DNA from: Pseudomonas sp. URMO17WK12:I11
GTDB taxonomy: Bacteria > Pseudomonadota > Gammaproteobacteria > Pseudomonadales > Pseudomonadaceae
Assembly (NCBI RefSeq): GCF_007677725.1
Contig: NZ_VEDF01000007.1
Span: forward strand, 1 to 64,000
DNA: 64,000 bases
Direction of reading: 5' to 3'
Below the pieces are notes generated by a model, which saw only the letters and a list, made by a program, of their open reading frames with translations, was not told the DNA's origin and made no database searches. Both the position numbers and the translations under genes were made by a program. Below are positions 62,963-64,000 of this stretch, in pieces (position 1 is the stretch's first letter; the number at the start of each line of letters is the position of its first letter).

Positions 62963-63963
62963 TGGGCGTTCTCCTGCTCGAATTGACGTTGCGCGTTCTG
63001 CCCGCTCATGGCCATGGACAGCACGGCCATGCGCACGGCGATGCCGTAGGTGACCTGGTTGAGAATCACCGAATGTTTGCCATCGGCCACTGCCGATTCA
63101 ATCTCCACGCCACGGTTGATCGGGCCCGGGTGCATGACGATGGCGTCGGGCTTGGCCGCGGCCAGGCGCGCCGTGGTCAAGCCGAACAGGCGGTAGAACT
63201 CGCCCTCGCTGGGCAGCAGGCCGCCGGCCATGCGCTCGCGCTGCAGGCGCAGCATGATCACCACGTCGACGTCTTTCAGGCCTTCGGCCAAGTCGGTGTA
63301 GACCTTCACCCCGTACTGCTCGATGCCAATCGGGATCAGGGTCTTCGGACCGATTACGCGGATGTCCGGGCAGCCCAGCGCCTTGAGCGCCAGCATGTCG
63401 GAGCGGGCCACGCGCGAATGCAGGATATCGCCAACGATGGCCACCGACAGGTTCTCGAAGCTGCCCTTGTGGCGGCGGATGGTCAGCATGTCGAGCATGC
63501 CCTGGGTCGGGTGCGCGTGGCGGCCATCACCGCCGTTGATCACGGCGACATCCGGGCACACGTGCTCGGCGATGAAATGCGCCGCGCCCGAATCGGAATG
63601 GCGCACGACGAACATGTCTGCCGCCATGGCTTCCAGGTTGCGCAGGGTATCGAACAAGGTCTCGCCCTTGCTGGTCGAGGAAGTCGAGACGTTCAGGCTG
63701 ATCACATCGGCCGACAGGCGTTGGGCCGCCAGCTCGAAGGTGGTGCGGGTACGGGTCGAGTTCTCGAAGAACACGTTGCACACGGTCTTGCCGCGCAGCA
63801 ACGGAACCTTCTTCACGGCCCGGGCGCCGACCTCGAGGAACGAGTCGGCAGTATCGAGGATCTCGGTGAGCAGTTCGCGGGGCAAACCGTCGAGCGAGAG
63901 AAAATGGCGCAGCTGGCCCTGATCATTGAGCTGCAGCGGGCGCTTGGCGTCGGTAGGCGTCAT
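62959..63963 (-). CDS. pyrB: Aspartate carbamoyltransferase catalytic subunit
   Basis: A 334-aa enzyme for the committed step of pyrimidine synthesis. Carbamoyl-phosphate binding is in [28 protein letters not shown] and [13 protein letters not shown] are also diagnostic. The N-terminal extension of about 20 residues is typical of class A ATCases, which carry the nucleotide site on PyrB. The next upstream gene (usually pyrR) lies beyond the window edge. Confidence 0.97.
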   Translation of the reverse strand: MTPTDAKRPLQLNDQGQLRHFLSLDGLPRELLTEILDTADSFLEVGARAVKKVPLLRGKTVCNVFFENSTRTRTTFELAAQRLSADVISLNVSTSSTSKGETLFDTLRNLEAMAADMFVVRHSDSGAAHFIAEHVCPDVAVINGGDGRHAHPTQGMLDMLTIRRHKGSFENLSVAIVGDILHSRVARSDMLALKALGCPDIRVIGPKTLIPIGIEQYGVKVYTDLAEGLKDVDVVIMLRLQRERMAGGLLPSEGEFYRLFGLTTARLAAAKPDAIVMHPGPINRGVEIESAVADGKHSVILNQVTYGIAVRMAVLSMAMSGQNAQRQFEQENAQ

Positions 63964-64000
63964 CGCGGGGGACTCTTAAAGGGCAGAAGCGGTGGCGAGG

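Overview
The window is a GC-rich chromosomal segment of a fluorescent Pseudomonas, most likely of the P. putida group. The evidence is the gene content and order: glgP-fbp, the hut cluster, opgGH, tatABC-hisIE, ubiEJB, the medium-chain-length PHA cluster (phaC1-Z-C2-D and phaFI), hslVU and pyrB-pyrC'. REP-type intergenic repeats also fit. I saw no tRNA, rRNA, integrase, transposase or CRISPR array.

Layout: 1-345 holds tandem REP-like repeats. 339-8159 carries a YkgJ-type cysteine-cluster protein, glgP, fbp, a DUF924 protein, a dCACHE chemoreceptor, a small lipoprotein and a Blc lipocalin. 8191-17860 is a complete five-step histidine-utilisation locus: hutF diverges from hutC-D-U-H-T-I-G, with two HutC-type operators. 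17910-28120 is the main accessory region. It holds two tandem giant LRR proteins; the first ends in a NEL-type E3 ubiquitin-ligase domain, while the second stops at the end of its LRR region. 28268-37085 carries pip-dtd, opgGH and a polar amino-acid ABC transporter. 37137-41170 carries two tandem HBM-type chemoreceptors. 41271-47266 carries rsmE, tatCBA, hisEI and ubiBJE. 47391-58790 is the PHA region, interrupted at 47686-52413 by a third giant protein. 59135-63963 carries a DUF971 protein, hslUV, an inactive dihydroorotase homologue and pyrB.

The most interesting material is the family of three giant proteins (1839, 1533 and 1575 aa). By eye all three share a scaffold: a motif of the type LDxGGxY, a VLYxP motif, a central pair of hydrophobic helices, and a Gly/Trp/Tyr-rich segment. 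They then differ at the C-terminus: LRR plus NEL, LRR only, or an unrelated helical region. None has a recognisable adjacent immunity gene. The tandem pair shares a 2.07-kb co-linear block with mosaic similarity. Each copy also has a hairpin that ends in its own start codon; the stem sequence differs between copies but pairing is kept. I read this as a modular, probably eukaryote-directed toxin or effector family that is diversifying by duplication and gene conversion. Secretion route and targets cannot be read from the window.

The remaining genes are ordinary core metabolism. Smaller points of interest are a long near-perfect RNA hairpin between the binding-protein and permease genes of the ABC transporter, a permease with an extra periplasmic insert, a terminator-like hairpin between hslV and hslU, and several non-ATG starts.
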